Assembly: GCA_018970085.1 (NCBI GenBank)
Contig: JAGWXD010000027.1
Coordinates: forward strand, 1-42,387
DNA length: 42,387 bases
Reading direction: 5' to 3'
Origin: Cyanobacteria bacterium REEB459
GTDB taxonomy: Bacteria; Cyanobacteriota; Cyanobacteriia; Phormidesmidales; Phormidesmidaceae
A model generated the notes under the pieces. That model did not search any database, was not told the DNA's origin, and was given only the letters and a program-made list of their open reading frames with translations. Positions within the stretch are counted from its first letter, which is position 1; each line of letters starts with the position of its first letter. The translations under genes were made by a program, and so were the position numbers. Positions 16,617 to 25,179 of this stretch are shown in pieces.

Positions 16617-17879
16617 ATGGTTAAGCGACCACCCAGCCTCGATAGCCACGACCCACCGCTCAGTGCCCCCCTGCAAGCGGGCCTGGAAAGCTTAGCGGTA
16701 AACCTGGATGAAGAACTACAACGCTATCGGCAGGGAGTAGCCCATCGCCGCTCGGGCAGTCGATTAAAGCTGCGCCCCAAGACTCAAACCCCTCCCCGTT
16801 TACCCCAGCTACCTCATCCCCCCCTCACCCCGGCCCCGGAGGCAACTGGCCCTGGGGGGGCAGGTGCCCCCCCTCAGGTCAGCCCACCCGTCCCTGAGGC
16901 CGAAACGTCCCGGCAGCTAACGCCCTATGCCGGGGCCGCCGAAGACTATTTGGAAAGTACGGAGGCCCTGCTGGAGACCGATCCCACCGCCTATATTACT
17001 GATTACACCTTTTCCTCCAGCCCATCCTCCGCTGCGGGCGATCGACCGCTGGCCAATCCCCTGGGACTGGGAGCTCTTTTACTCCTGCTGTTAACCAGTG
17101 CCGGATTGGGTTACCTGGTAACGTCGCCCCAGACGATCACCCAACTCAAGCACCATCCCTTGCTGCAACGACTCGCCCAGGTATTGCCCCAGGCCACCTC
17201 AACGCAGCCGGCTCCAGCCGCCGACCCAAGTCGCCCCGTCGCCAGTAGTCCCGGACCAGGCCTGGAGGGGTTAGGCCCCGATCTGTCGGCTCAAGAATTT
17301 GGCCAGCTGGATTTAAACCGCCTCAGCAATCTACCCTCTAGCCTGGCCATCCCGGCTAGCTCCCCAAGTCAGTCGGTGCCCGATTCGGAGGTAACTGCCA
17401 CCCCTGAGCCCAAATCCACTAGTCTGCCACCATTAGCTGCCCCCCAGGGGCGCAGCGATCGCCCCCCTACCCTGTCCTCCCCTGCTGATGTGACCACGCC
17501 AACGCCCCCCCCATCCCCCCGTAAGCTATCCCGCTCCTCTACCCCGGCAATTAGCTCTAGCAGCCATCGGCAGCCGCCTAAACCTCTGGGTTCCCCCGTC
17601 CCTGTCCAACCGCCCCTGCCCCCTGCGCCCCTGAGTCAGGCCCCTCGCCCCCTCAGTGCTGCTGACGTCCCTACCCCCCGCTATTACGTCGTGGCCAACT
17701 ACACCGGCGATGCTTCTTTGCAAGCAGCTCGCCAACGGGTAGCCGATGCCTACCTGCGCAATTTTGCCAGGGATACCAAGATTCAGCTAGGAGCCTTTGC
17801 CCAACGATCTGCGGCCCAGGACTTGATTAAACGACTGCAAAGTCAGGGCCTGACGGTTCAGCTATACGTTCTACCCTAG
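16617..17879 (+). CDS. Proline-rich SPOR-domain-like envelope protein
   Basis: A 420-residue bitopic membrane protein. An N-terminal cytoplasmic part carries LDEELQRYRQG; a single helix LGLGALLLLLLTSAGLGYLV lies near 148-168. A long Pro/Ser/Thr-rich periplasmic linker (about 190-340) is followed by a C-terminal SPOR-like domain: PRYYVVANYTGDASLQAARQ, then IQLGAFAQRSAAQDLIKRLQSQGLTVQLYVLP. SPOR domains bind denuded peptidoglycan glycan at division sites, so a cell-envelope or division role is likely. The composition makes it easy to miss by alignment, but the domain ends are clear. It is followed 76 bases later by the PspA-like gene. Confidence 0.75.
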   Translation: MVKRPPSLDSHDPPLSAPLQAGLESLAVNLDEELQRYRQGVAHRRSGSRLKLRPKTQTPPRLPQLPHPPLTPAPEATGPGGAGAPPQVSPPVPEAETSRQLTPYAGAAEDYLESTEALLETDPTAYITDYTFSSSPSSAAGDRPLANPLGLGALLLLLLTSAGLGYLVTSPQTITQLKHHPLLQRLAQVLPQATSTQPAPAADPSRPVASSPGPGLEGLGPDLSAQEFGQLDLNRLSNLPSSLAIPASSPSQSVPDSEVTATPEPKSTSLPPLAAPQGRSDRPPTLSSPADVTTPTPPPSPRKLSRSSTPAISSSSHRQPPKPLGSPVPVQPPLPPAPLSQAPRPLSAADVPTPRYYVVANYTGDASLQAARQRVADAYLRNFARDTKIQLGAFAQRSAAQDLIKRLQSQGLTVQLYVLP

Positions 17880-17955
17880 GCCGCTGTTTTGCCGCTGCCA
17901 TCGTTAACGCTACTGTTATCCTAAAGGAGGGCTCAGTTGAGGCTAAGGGGGGGCA

Positions 17956-18627
17956 ATGGGCTTATTAGACCGAGCATTACAGGTTATCAAGGCTAGCTTA
18001 AACGGAGTAGTGAACCAGGCAGAAGACCCGGAAAGGGTCTTAAACCAGGTTATGGATGATATGCAGAGTCATCTGATCCAGTTGCGCCAGGCTGTTGCCC
18101 AGGCCATTGCCACCCAAAAACGCACCGAGCGCCAAAGTCTCCAGGCCAGGACTCTGGCCCAGGAATGGTATAACCGGGCAGAATTGGCCCTGAAAAATGG
18201 TGAAGAAGACCTGGCCCGTCAGGCCTTAAGGCGTCGCCAGGGCTATCTGGAATCGGCTGAGATGATGACCAAACAGATTAGCCAGCAGCAGCCCATGGTG
18301 ACTCAAATGAAGGCTAATGTCCAGGAACTGGAGGCTAAAATTGTCCAGGCTAGAACCCAAAAGGATATGTATATTGCCCGGTTTCGATCGGCAGAGGCAG
18401 CCCAACGGCTACAGGAATTAATTGGCGGAACCGGAGCGATCGCCGCCTTTGAGCAAATGGACGACCGGGTGCAGGAACTGGAGGCCCGGTCCCAGGCCCT
18501 GGCAGACCTGGCTCAGGATCCCCTAGAAAGCCAATTTACCCGGCTAGAGGACAGCAACAGGCCGGTAGATAGGGAACTAGCGGCTATGAAAAAACGCTTG
18601 AGACCAGGGTCTGGAGAGGGGATTTAA
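17956..18627 (+). CDS. pspA: PspA/IM30 family membrane-remodelling protein (PspA type)
   Basis: An ESCRT-III-like coiled-coil protein that oligomerises on membranes. It begins MGLLDRALQVIKASLNGVVNQAEDPERVLNQVMDDMQSHLIQLRQAVAQAIATQKR, which matches cyanobacterial IM30/PspA almost residue for residue in pattern; helices run to EARSQALADLAQ and the chain ends at residue 223. Vipp1 carries an extra C-terminal helix of about 30 residues beyond the PspA length. That helix is absent here, so this is more likely the PspA paralogue than the thylakoid-maintenance Vipp1. A G-rich Shine-Dalgarno run lies just before the ATG. A separate vipp1 elsewhere in the genome is predicted. Confidence 0.85.
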   Translation: MGLLDRALQVIKASLNGVVNQAEDPERVLNQVMDDMQSHLIQLRQAVAQAIATQKRTERQSLQARTLAQEWYNRAELALKNGEEDLARQALRRRQGYLESAEMMTKQISQQQPMVTQMKANVQELEAKIVQARTQKDMYIARFRSAEAAQRLQELIGGTGAIAAFEQMDDRVQELEARSQALADLAQDPLESQFTRLEDSNRPVDRELAAMKKRLRPGSGEGI

Positions 18628-18651
18628 CAGCCATCCCCTGGGGTAGGGGCT

Positions 18652-20178
18652 CTATGCTCCGGTCTTGGGCTCCGGGGGAATGGTAATATCAATGGGCTGA
18701 ACCGGCTGATCGGGCTGCAGGGTAGTCAAAGCTGGTTCCATATCCGCTAAGTTGCCAACTACTAAAATCACTAACTGATCGAGTTTGAGGCGATTGTGGG
18801 CGGCGGCTAACACATCGGCAGCGGTGATTTTACGTACCTGGTCTTGAAATTGAAAAATGAAGTCAGCCGGATAGTGATAGTACTCGTTACGAATTAAGCG
18901 AGCCAGAATTTGCCCAGGACCCTGAAATTTGAACACAAAACTATTTAGCACTGAATCCTTTGCCAGAGTGAGTTCTTCAGCGCTAATAGGGGTGGTGCGA
19001 ATACGCTGAAGTTCTTTTTTGACCGCCTTAATAAAGGCAACCGTAGTGTCTGAACGGGTTTCGCCGCCGCCAACAAACAGGCCAGGGTAGTCGTAGCGAG
19101 GCGACCAGAAGCCATAGACCGAGTAGGCTAAACCCTGGCGCGATCTCACCTGGTTAAATAACCGACCACTAAAACTATTGAGTACTTCATTCATCACTTC
19201 CATGGCAGGATAATCAGGCCCATTTAACTGCCCACCCAGGTGACCCAACTGAACGTAACTCTGGGTCAACTGGGGTTGTTGCACCGCAAATAGGCCGGTT
19301 TTGGCCTGCTCTACCGGGGGTAGATGGGTCACATCGAGGGCCTGACCATCCCCCTGCCAATCGCCAAAGTACTGATTGATTAAAGCCTTCATGCGGGCAG
19401 TATCAAAGTCTCCGACTAGGCCGAGAATGGTGCGATCGGGGCGAATCGAAGATCGATAGAAAGATACAATATCCTGGCGGCTAATCCCTTCTACAGTGGC
19501 GTACTCAATGGTTCGGGCATAGGGGCTATCGGCCCCATAAATTAACTTGGCAAACTCCCGCCGGGTAATATCATCAGGGTCGTCGTTGCGGCGGGCGATA
19601 CTACCCCGATACTGCCCCTTTAAAAAATCCACCCGATCGGGGGCAAAGGCAGGGCGTTGAATGACATCAGCAAACAAGCTGAATACCAGCTCTGTGTCAT
19701 TCACCAGGCTACTAAAACTGGCAGCACCTGAGGCAGTGTCAATACTGGTTTCAATGGTGGCGGCCCGATTCTCCAACACCTGGTTAAGGTCGTCAGAATT
19801 CAGTGTTTGAGTTCCCCCCAGCCGCATCGCTTCCCCGGTCATAGCCGCTAACCCCACCTGGGGAGTCGGTTCAAAGCGAGATCCAGTTCTAAAGGTAGCC
19901 GTACCACTAACCAGGGGTAGTTCGTGGTCCTCCATCAGATAAACTACCAACCCATTGGCCAGCTGATAGCGCTCAAACTGAGGTATTTTGAGCTCTGCCA
20001 GGGGAGCAAATTTTAGTTCATCGTAATGACGGGGAGTCAGGGCACTGGCCGGTGATTGCCAGCCCAGTACCAGGGCCATAAGCACCCCTAGCAGCCCCAA
20101 GCCCAGGACTCGAAACCTTATTGCCGGAGCAGAGTAGGACCTGACCCCAACCCTCTTTGCAGCTTCAATCAATTTCAT
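18652..20178 (-). CDS. M16 family metallopeptidase subunit lacking the zinc motif
   Basis: A secreted peptidase-fold protein of about 509 residues. An N-terminal signal (FRVLGLGLLGVLMALVLGW, then PASA) precedes the insulinase-like domains. Where active subunits have HxxEH, this one has VGLAAMTGEAMRLGG, without the two histidines, so it should not bind zinc. It does keep the second-domain segment RSRQGLAYSVYGFWSP, where the Arg-Tyr pair of inactive partners supports catalysis in heterodimeric M16B enzymes. It follows the HxxEH subunit gene by about 27 bases. The ATG at 20178 is preferred to a TTG at 20187 because spacing from AGGA is too short for the latter. Export to the periplasm is inferred. 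Confidence 0.85.
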   Translation of the reverse strand: MKLIEAAKRVGVRSYSAPAIRFRVLGLGLLGVLMALVLGWQSPASALTPRHYDELKFAPLAELKIPQFERYQLANGLVVYLMEDHELPLVSGTATFRTGSRFEPTPQVGLAAMTGEAMRLGGTQTLNSDDLNQVLENRAATIETSIDTASGAASFSSLVNDTELVFSLFADVIQRPAFAPDRVDFLKGQYRGSIARRNDDPDDITRREFAKLIYGADSPYARTIEYATVEGISRQDIVSFYRSSIRPDRTILGLVGDFDTARMKALINQYFGDWQGDGQALDVTHLPPVEQAKTGLFAVQQPQLTQSYVQLGHLGGQLNGPDYPAMEVMNEVLNSFSGRLFNQVRSRQGLAYSVYGFWSPRYDYPGLFVGGGETRSDTTVAFIKAVKKELQRIRTTPISAEELTLAKDSVLNSFVFKFQGPGQILARLIRNEYYHYPADFIFQFQDQVRKITAADVLAAAHNRLKLDQLVILVVGNLADMEPALTTLQPDQPVQPIDITIPPEPKTGA

Positions 20179-20205
20179 CACGCCCAACTTTCCTGACCTG
20201 CCTAT

Positions 20206-21813
20206 CTATGGTTTATGAACTGAGGCTGACAGCAACTTGCCAACGGTACGACCGTTAGGCTCAAATAGACTACGGGCAACCCGCTGCACATCGGCCGCCG
20301 AAATGTTGTCAATCGTTTCTAAATCTTTAAACAGATTGCGCCAATCGCCTGTTTTAGCTGAGTACTCAGCCAGTAGGGCAGCCATCCCACTATTGGAGTC
20401 CAGGGTACGCAGCAACTCAGCCCTAGCATTTGTCTTGACCCGATTGAGTTCCATGGCACTGACCGGTTCCTGCCGCAGGCGGTCTAATTCTTGACGAAAC
20501 AACGTCGCCACCTGATCGAGATCATGGCCAGGGGCCGTTAAGGCGTAGAGAAGAAAAATATTTTCGTACTTATCTCCAGGGAATCCATTCATAATGCCAA
20601 CATCTAGGGCGACCCGGGTCCTATCTACCAGGGTTTGATAAAGCCGGGAGGTGCGACCTTCTACCAGCAGACTGTCGATAATGCCATAGACCAGGTGATC
20701 GGGGTGGGTCATACCAGGGCGATGGTATCCTTCCAGGTACCAGGGCTCGGAGGTGAGGGAAAGGGTAAACTGCCGGGGGGCGGTTTGGGCAGGCTCCTGG
20801 ATCAGCGGCTCAGGCGGGTGAGGGCGAGCCGGATAGCGGCCAAAATAAGCCTTAGCCAGCTGTTTGACCATAATTGGATCGACATCGCCAACCAATACAG
20901 CCGTTAAACTGCCAGGCCCATAATAGGTCTTGTAGAACTCCTCAATGTCTTTACGGGTAGCGCCATAAAGATCTTTCTGGTAACCAATCACCGGGCGGCG
21001 GTAGGGATGGTGCTCAAAGGCCTTTTCTAAGAAAGTCTCCACCATAGTACCCATGGGAGAATTATCAACCCGCATCCGGCGTTCTTCCAGAATTACATTT
21101 TTTTCCTCAAAAAATTGACGAAAGACCGGATCAATCAACCGTTCTGACTCTAAGGACATCCACAGCTCTAATTTGTTGGCTGGCAAGCTATAGAAATAAC
21201 GGGTTTGATCGGCAGCGGTATTGGCATTTAACCCAACCCCCCCAGCTTGCTCAATAATCTGACCGTACTTGTTCTGGTCAACGTAGGTAGCTGCCTGTTG
21301 AGCCAGCTGACCCATTTGGGCTTGCAGTTTGGCCCGGGTAGAGTCATCCCCGGCGGCCTCTGCCGCCAACAGCTGATCAAAAACCCGATCCATCTTGGCC
21401 AGCACCTGCCTTTCAGCCAAATAATTATGGCTTCCAATCCGGCTGGTTCCCTTAAAGGCCAGGTGCTCTAAATAATGGGCCACTCCGGTTTTGCCGTCTC
21501 GTTCATTAACGGCCCCGACGTTGGCGTAGACCATAAAAGACACAACTGGCACCTGATGGCGCTCCAGCACGATAAATTTCATGCCGTTGTCGAGGGTGAA
21601 CTCACTCACCGCTGCGGTGAGCCGATCCAGGTAGGGCTGGGTTGACAGGGTGGGTCGGGGGGCTGCACTGGCCCCAGCCACTGCTCCTTGAGTTCCCCAT
21701 CCCAGGGTCAGCAGCACAACCAGTATAGCGACTGCTATGGCCCGCTCTAAAATGCCCAGGGTTGAGCTCAACCGACCCTGGTCGCCCCTATGTGTACGCC
21801 GTCTATAATTCAT
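20206..21813 (-). CDS. M16 family zinc metallopeptidase, catalytic subunit
   Basis: A 535-residue insulinase-family peptidase. An N-terminal hydrophobic segment (AIAVAILVVLLTLGWGTQGAVAG) suggests export. HYLEH at 113-117 provides the two zinc-binding histidines and the catalytic glutamate; the distal glutamate is likely in LWMSLESERLIDP. Between them is an extra, charged, probably helical insertion (about AERQVLAKMDRVFDQLLAAEAAGDDSTRAKLQ), which lengthens the usual spacing. The second M16 domain follows (TEPWYLEGYHRPG and others) but without the GLAY segment seen in its partner. Together the two genes look like an alpha-beta pair acting on peptides outside the cytoplasm. Confidence 0.88.
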   Translation of the reverse strand: MNYRRRTHRGDQGRLSSTLGILERAIAVAILVVLLTLGWGTQGAVAGASAAPRPTLSTQPYLDRLTAAVSEFTLDNGMKFIVLERHQVPVVSFMVYANVGAVNERDGKTGVAHYLEHLAFKGTSRIGSHNYLAERQVLAKMDRVFDQLLAAEAAGDDSTRAKLQAQMGQLAQQAATYVDQNKYGQIIEQAGGVGLNANTAADQTRYFYSLPANKLELWMSLESERLIDPVFRQFFEEKNVILEERRMRVDNSPMGTMVETFLEKAFEHHPYRRPVIGYQKDLYGATRKDIEEFYKTYYGPGSLTAVLVGDVDPIMVKQLAKAYFGRYPARPHPPEPLIQEPAQTAPRQFTLSLTSEPWYLEGYHRPGMTHPDHLVYGIIDSLLVEGRTSRLYQTLVDRTRVALDVGIMNGFPGDKYENIFLLYALTAPGHDLDQVATLFRQELDRLRQEPVSAMELNRVKTNARAELLRTLDSNSGMAALLAEYSAKTGDWRNLFKDLETIDNISAADVQRVARSLFEPNGRTVGKLLSASVHKP

Positions 21814-21820
21814 AACGCCG

Positions 21821-21844
21821 ACTCGAAACCTAACTCGAAATCTA
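21821..21844. repeat. 12-bp tandem duplication upstream of the M16 operon
   Basis: ACTCGAAACCTA (21821-21832) is followed directly by ACTCGAAATCTA (21833-21844), with one mismatch, starting 8 bases upstream of the M16 start codon on the minus strand. It must lie in the leader or promoter of that operon. Confidence 0.85.
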
Positions 21845-21973
21845 CATTTAAGTTAGCTCAGCTCTAGCAGGCTCAGACTCTCAGCCCTAAGCACCAGCCA
21901 TCGCAGCAGCTATGAGCCCAGAAAAACCCCTGAATTACAGAGCTATGTAAAACCTCATTGAGTTTAGCAACTA

Positions 21974-22918
21974 ATGATCGAGACGTGCCAACTCTCTCAA
22001 CTCTGGTATCTCACCCAGGGGGCGATCGCCTCGGCGGTTTTACCGCAGATCAGGATTGCCGCTTATAGTAGGGAAGACCATCAAAAAAAAGCATATTGGA
22101 CACCGGTGGAACATTCTTCTAGCCTGGGGCAGTGGAGCCGAAGACTGCTAGCCGCTCTATTTTTGGCTGGCCAGGTAGTTATTCATCTGATTTCCCGTCC
22201 CCTGCATCGTCGTAACACTGTTGAACAGATGGCGACGGTGGGGCCGGAGTCCCTGCTGATTGCCTTGATAACCGCCGCCTTTGTGGGCATGGTCTTTACA
22301 ATTCAGGTGACTCGCGAATTTCTCAGTTTTGGAGCAGGAACCGCCGTAGGCGGTGTGCTAGCTCTAACCCTGGCCCGAGAGTTGGGACCGGTATTGACTG
22401 CGGTTATTATTGCCGGTCGGGTTGGGTCGGCCTTTGCTGCTGAGATTGGCACCATGCGGGTGACCGAGCAAATCGATGCACTACAAATTCTTAAGACTGA
22501 CCCGGTCGACTATCTGGTCATTCCCCGGGTGGTCGCCTGTGCCATGATGTTGCCTTTGCTCAATATCATGGCTTTTTTAACTGGCATGGGTGGTGGACTA
22601 CTGATTGCTACCAGCCAGTACGGCATTACCGCCTCAGTGTTTCTAAACTCAGCCAAGAACTTTCTATCTGTTTGGGATCTGGTCAGCTCCTTAATTAAAG
22701 CCTTCTGCTTTGGCATATTAATTGCCGTTATTGGTACCAATTGGGGTTTAACTACCAGCGGTGGAGCTAAGGGGGTCGGTCAGTCGACGACAACGGCGGT
22801 GGTGACGGCCTTGCTGGCAATTTTTATTAGTAATTTTTTCCTTTCCTGGTTGATGTTTCAGGGCCAGGGCAGTGCTTTACTTAGCAGTGCCTTGGTTTAC
22901 CATAGTCCGCAGATTTGA
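21974..22918 (+). CDS. MlaE/YrbE family ABC transporter permease (Ycf63-like)
   Basis: The membrane subunit of an ABC-type lipid transporter of the Mla/TGD group; plastid TGD1 and algal Ycf63 are relatives. The conserved core is RRNTVEQMATVGPESLLIALITAAFVGMVFTIQVTREFL, then ARELGPVLTAVIIAGRVGSAFAAEIGTMRVTEQIDAL, which is the MlaE signature, followed by the remaining helices and TNWGLTTSGGAKGVGQSTTTAVV. The family normally has about 260 residues. The frame used here has 314, with about 45 extra N-terminal residues and no ribosome-binding site at ATG 21974. A GTG at 22106 would give the usual start, so the true start is uncertain. The ATPase and MCE-domain partners are not in this window. Confidence 0.9.
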   Translation: MIETCQLSQLWYLTQGAIASAVLPQIRIAAYSREDHQKKAYWTPVEHSSSLGQWSRRLLAALFLAGQVVIHLISRPLHRRNTVEQMATVGPESLLIALITAAFVGMVFTIQVTREFLSFGAGTAVGGVLALTLARELGPVLTAVIIAGRVGSAFAAEIGTMRVTEQIDALQILKTDPVDYLVIPRVVACAMMLPLLNIMAFLTGMGGGLLIATSQYGITASVFLNSAKNFLSVWDLVSSLIKAFCFGILIAVIGTNWGLTTSGGAKGVGQSTTTAVVTALLAIFISNFFLSWLMFQGQGSALLSSALVYHSPQI

Positions 22919-22940
22919 GTTGCCAAGGTATGGTGAAACC

Positions 22941-23300
22941 ATGAAGAACTTGCCCCCTTCCGCGACAGAAACTCTCAAACGCCTGTCTTTAATGATTTAT
23001 CTGGTGCCAATCTTTGGGGCGGTACCAGCGCTGTACCAACTTTGGCGCCATCAGGGTAGCCGCGAAGAAGAGGCGGTCTATCGCCTGGTGGTAACCCTGG
23101 CGTTGGGCTGGCTGATGGCCTATGGCCTGTTAAGTGCCGGTAGTCAGTTAGTACCGGGGCTATCGATTCGCCTGCTGGTGGCTAATACGCTGGTGACTAC
23201 AGGCTATACCCTGACTAACCTGGGACTGATGGTTCGTCTGTTGCAGGGGCGATCGCTGAAACTAGCCGGCTTCAGCAGACTCAGCAGACGCCTACCCTAA
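22941..23300 (+). CDS. Conserved cyanobacterial small membrane protein
   Basis: A 119-residue protein with three hydrophobic segments (LMIYLVPIFGAVPALYQLW, LVVTLALGWLMAYGLL, LLVANTLVTTGYTLTNLGLMVRLL). It has the look of a conserved cyanobacterial family: KNLPPSATETLKRLSLMIYLVP and a C-terminus ending in SRLSRR. No function is known to me. I chose the ATG at 22941, 22 bases after the MlaE-type stop; an upstream in-frame ATG at 22872 would overlap the permease gene and start with an unrelated leader. The following gene is LCP family, so an envelope role is possible but only by context. Confidence 0.65.
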   Translation: MKNLPPSATETLKRLSLMIYLVPIFGAVPALYQLWRHQGSREEEAVYRLVVTLALGWLMAYGLLSAGSQLVPGLSIRLLVANTLVTTGYTLTNLGLMVRLLQGRSLKLAGFSRLSRRLP

Positions 23301-23388
23301 CCCCCGACTTAGCTCCAACTAAGCCGGCCAGCTTAACTGCATAGCAAAATCCCTGGCATACCAGTGCGCCAAGTTTAGGACTTGAAAG

Positions 23389-23394
23389 TATAAT
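23389..23394 (+). promoter_or_regulatory. Consensus -10 box before the LCP gene
   Basis: A perfect TATAAT is found 40 bases before the GTG start of the LCP gene, predicting transcription from about 23401. No convincing -35 box is seen at the expected distance, so a group 2 sigma factor or an activator may be involved. Confidence 0.4.
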
Positions 23395-23433
23395 GCACAG
23401 ACTTGCAACCCTAATTACCGTCTGAGGTCTGAC

Positions 23434-24852
23434 GTGTCTCCCCCAAAGATTAGCCGGAAAACCGCCTACAGAGCACCCAGCCACCCTCAGGTGCCGACCT
23501 CTTGGGCGGCCAGGTCTACCGTTAAAAAAAAGTCTCGCTGGCGTCTACCCCGACTCATCGGTCTGGTGATTATTTTGGCTGGGGTCGCCAGCCTGTCGGC
23601 CACCGCTGGTGCCCTATTGGCTGTATCCCTTTCGGCAACTCCTCTACAGCAACACCCGCTGGCTCGCGGCAATAAAGCCGTCTTTCGTCAAGATCAACCC
23701 ATGTCTAGCGGCGGCACCCTGCGCCTGCCCCACCTGACCCGGCCAGTCAATATTCTAGTCATGGGTATTAAGGTAATCACCGCCGACCTGAAAGAAGTCC
23801 CTCCCGAACTCCGCCATCTTTCCTATCAAGCCCTGGTTAATTCCTTTGATGGGCTGGCTGATTCTATGTTGCTGGTTCGCTTCAACCCCCAAACTCAGCA
23901 GGTGGTAGTTCTATCCTTACCCAGGGATACCCGCACCTACGTCCAGGGTCGACTGACTAAATTGAACGAAGCCAATCCCCAGGGCGGACCGGCTTTGACC
24001 GCAGAGTCCGTCAGCGACCTGCTGGGGGGAATCGCCATCGATCGCTACGTCCGCATCAATGTTCAGGGAGTAGGCAACCTGATTGATGCCCTGGGAGGTA
24101 TTACCGTTACCGTCCCTCAAAATATGAAATATCGGGATGATAGTCAGCACTTTTACGTTGACCTCAAAGCCGGCAAACAGCTTTTAAATGGTGAGAAGGC
24201 TCTGCAATTTTTGCGTTTTCGCTACGATGCCAACGGCGATATTGGCCGTATTCAGCGCCAGCAAATGTTTATGCGGGCTCTGGCAGAGCAAACCCTTAAC
24301 CCTACCACCATTACTCGCCTACCCAAAATTCTGTCGGTGATTCAATCCAATGTAGATACGAATTTATCTGTAGAAGAACTGATGGCCTTACTGGGCTACA
24401 GCGCCCAGATAAATCGGGCCAATGTGCAGATGTTGATGCTGCCAGGAAGCTTCAGTACTCGCAAGGATTTTTCCCTCAGCTACTGGCTACCCAATTACAG
24501 CGAAATTGACAGTCTGGTCAAACAATATTTCAGCTACGGAGGGCAGCCCATTACCTCTGGCGGGCAACCTCAGCAGGTCCGCATTGCCATTCAAGACAGC
24601 ATCAATAATCCTGAGGCAGTCCAGCGGTTAAAGAAAACCCTGCGGGAAAGTGGCTACATCGCCATCTCTGTCGACAAACCCATTAAAGAAAGCCTACCTA
24701 TTACCCGGGTGGTAGCCCAGCAGGGAGATAGGACCACAGCAGAAATGATACAGCGTTTTCTTGGGGTTGGTGAAGCCCTGGTAGAAAGTACCGGTGCCCT
24801 CAACTCCGACATTACCATCCAACTAGGGCAGGACTGGGCAAAGGTCCCATAG
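23434..24852 (+). CDS. LytR-CpsA-Psr (LCP) family protein
   Basis: LCP enzymes transfer lipid-linked glycans to the cell wall; in cyanobacteria they probably help attach polysaccharides to peptidoglycan. A cytoplasmic basic N-terminus is followed by one helix (LIGLVIILAGVASLSATAGALLAV). The LCP catalytic domain shows RPVNILVMGIK, FDGLADSMLLVRFNP, VVLSLPRDTRTYVQG, KLNEANPQGG, a core IDRYVRINVQGVGNLIDALGGITVTVP, and GEKALQFLRFRYDANGDIGRIQRQQMFMRAL with the conserved Arg residues. A C-terminal LytR_C-type domain starts near QQVRIAIQDSINNP and ends at the stop. GTG start at 23434; 472 residues. A consensus -10 lies 40 bases upstream. Confidence 0.9.
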   Translation: MSPPKISRKTAYRAPSHPQVPTSWAARSTVKKKSRWRLPRLIGLVIILAGVASLSATAGALLAVSLSATPLQQHPLARGNKAVFRQDQPMSSGGTLRLPHLTRPVNILVMGIKVITADLKEVPPELRHLSYQALVNSFDGLADSMLLVRFNPQTQQVVVLSLPRDTRTYVQGRLTKLNEANPQGGPALTAESVSDLLGGIAIDRYVRINVQGVGNLIDALGGITVTVPQNMKYRDDSQHFYVDLKAGKQLLNGEKALQFLRFRYDANGDIGRIQRQQMFMRALAEQTLNPTTITRLPKILSVIQSNVDTNLSVEELMALLGYSAQINRANVQMLMLPGSFSTRKDFSLSYWLPNYSEIDSLVKQYFSYGGQPITSGGQPQQVRIAIQDSINNPEAVQRLKKTLRESGYIAISVDKPIKESLPITRVVAQQGDRTTAEMIQRFLGVGEALVESTGALNSDITIQLGQDWAKVP

Positions 24853-25179
24853 CCTCTACTTGCATAGATAGCTATCATCTTGTCCCACAGATAGGTGGGG
24901 TAGAGCTAGGGTGCCCCTGGCTTAAGCAGGGCTAATCAAGTCATCACCAAGTCATCGGTCACCACGCAACGCCAGCCCTTACCTCGCCTGGGGCTACGGC
25001 CAGGGCCACCAGTTGAGAGCCACGACCTCAGACAATCAACCGATACCAGACCCTCTGGCGAACTGAAAGCCACCCCTGCCATTCAAGTCAGGGGAAGCAA
25101 TGTTACGCTCAGATCTTGACCAATTTGGTAACAGATGCAACATTAAAATATATTTTTATGATTTCAAGTAGGTATTTAT
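24853..25179. other. Non-coding gap with a promoter candidate for the methyltransferase-like gene
   Basis: No gene is seen. A tandem near-repeat (CAAGTCATCAC then CAAGTCATCGG) lies at 24937-24958. TGTTAC at 25101-25106 is inverted as GTAACA at 25128-25133. A usable promoter is TTGGTA (25126-25131), 17 bases, TATATT (25149-25154), about 25 bases before the ATG at 25180, in an AT-rich stretch. Confidence 0.5.

Noticed and set aside
24867-24876. Ten-base palindrome GATAGCTATC after the LCP gene as a terminator
   Set aside because: The dyad has no loop and no T-run; too short to claim function.
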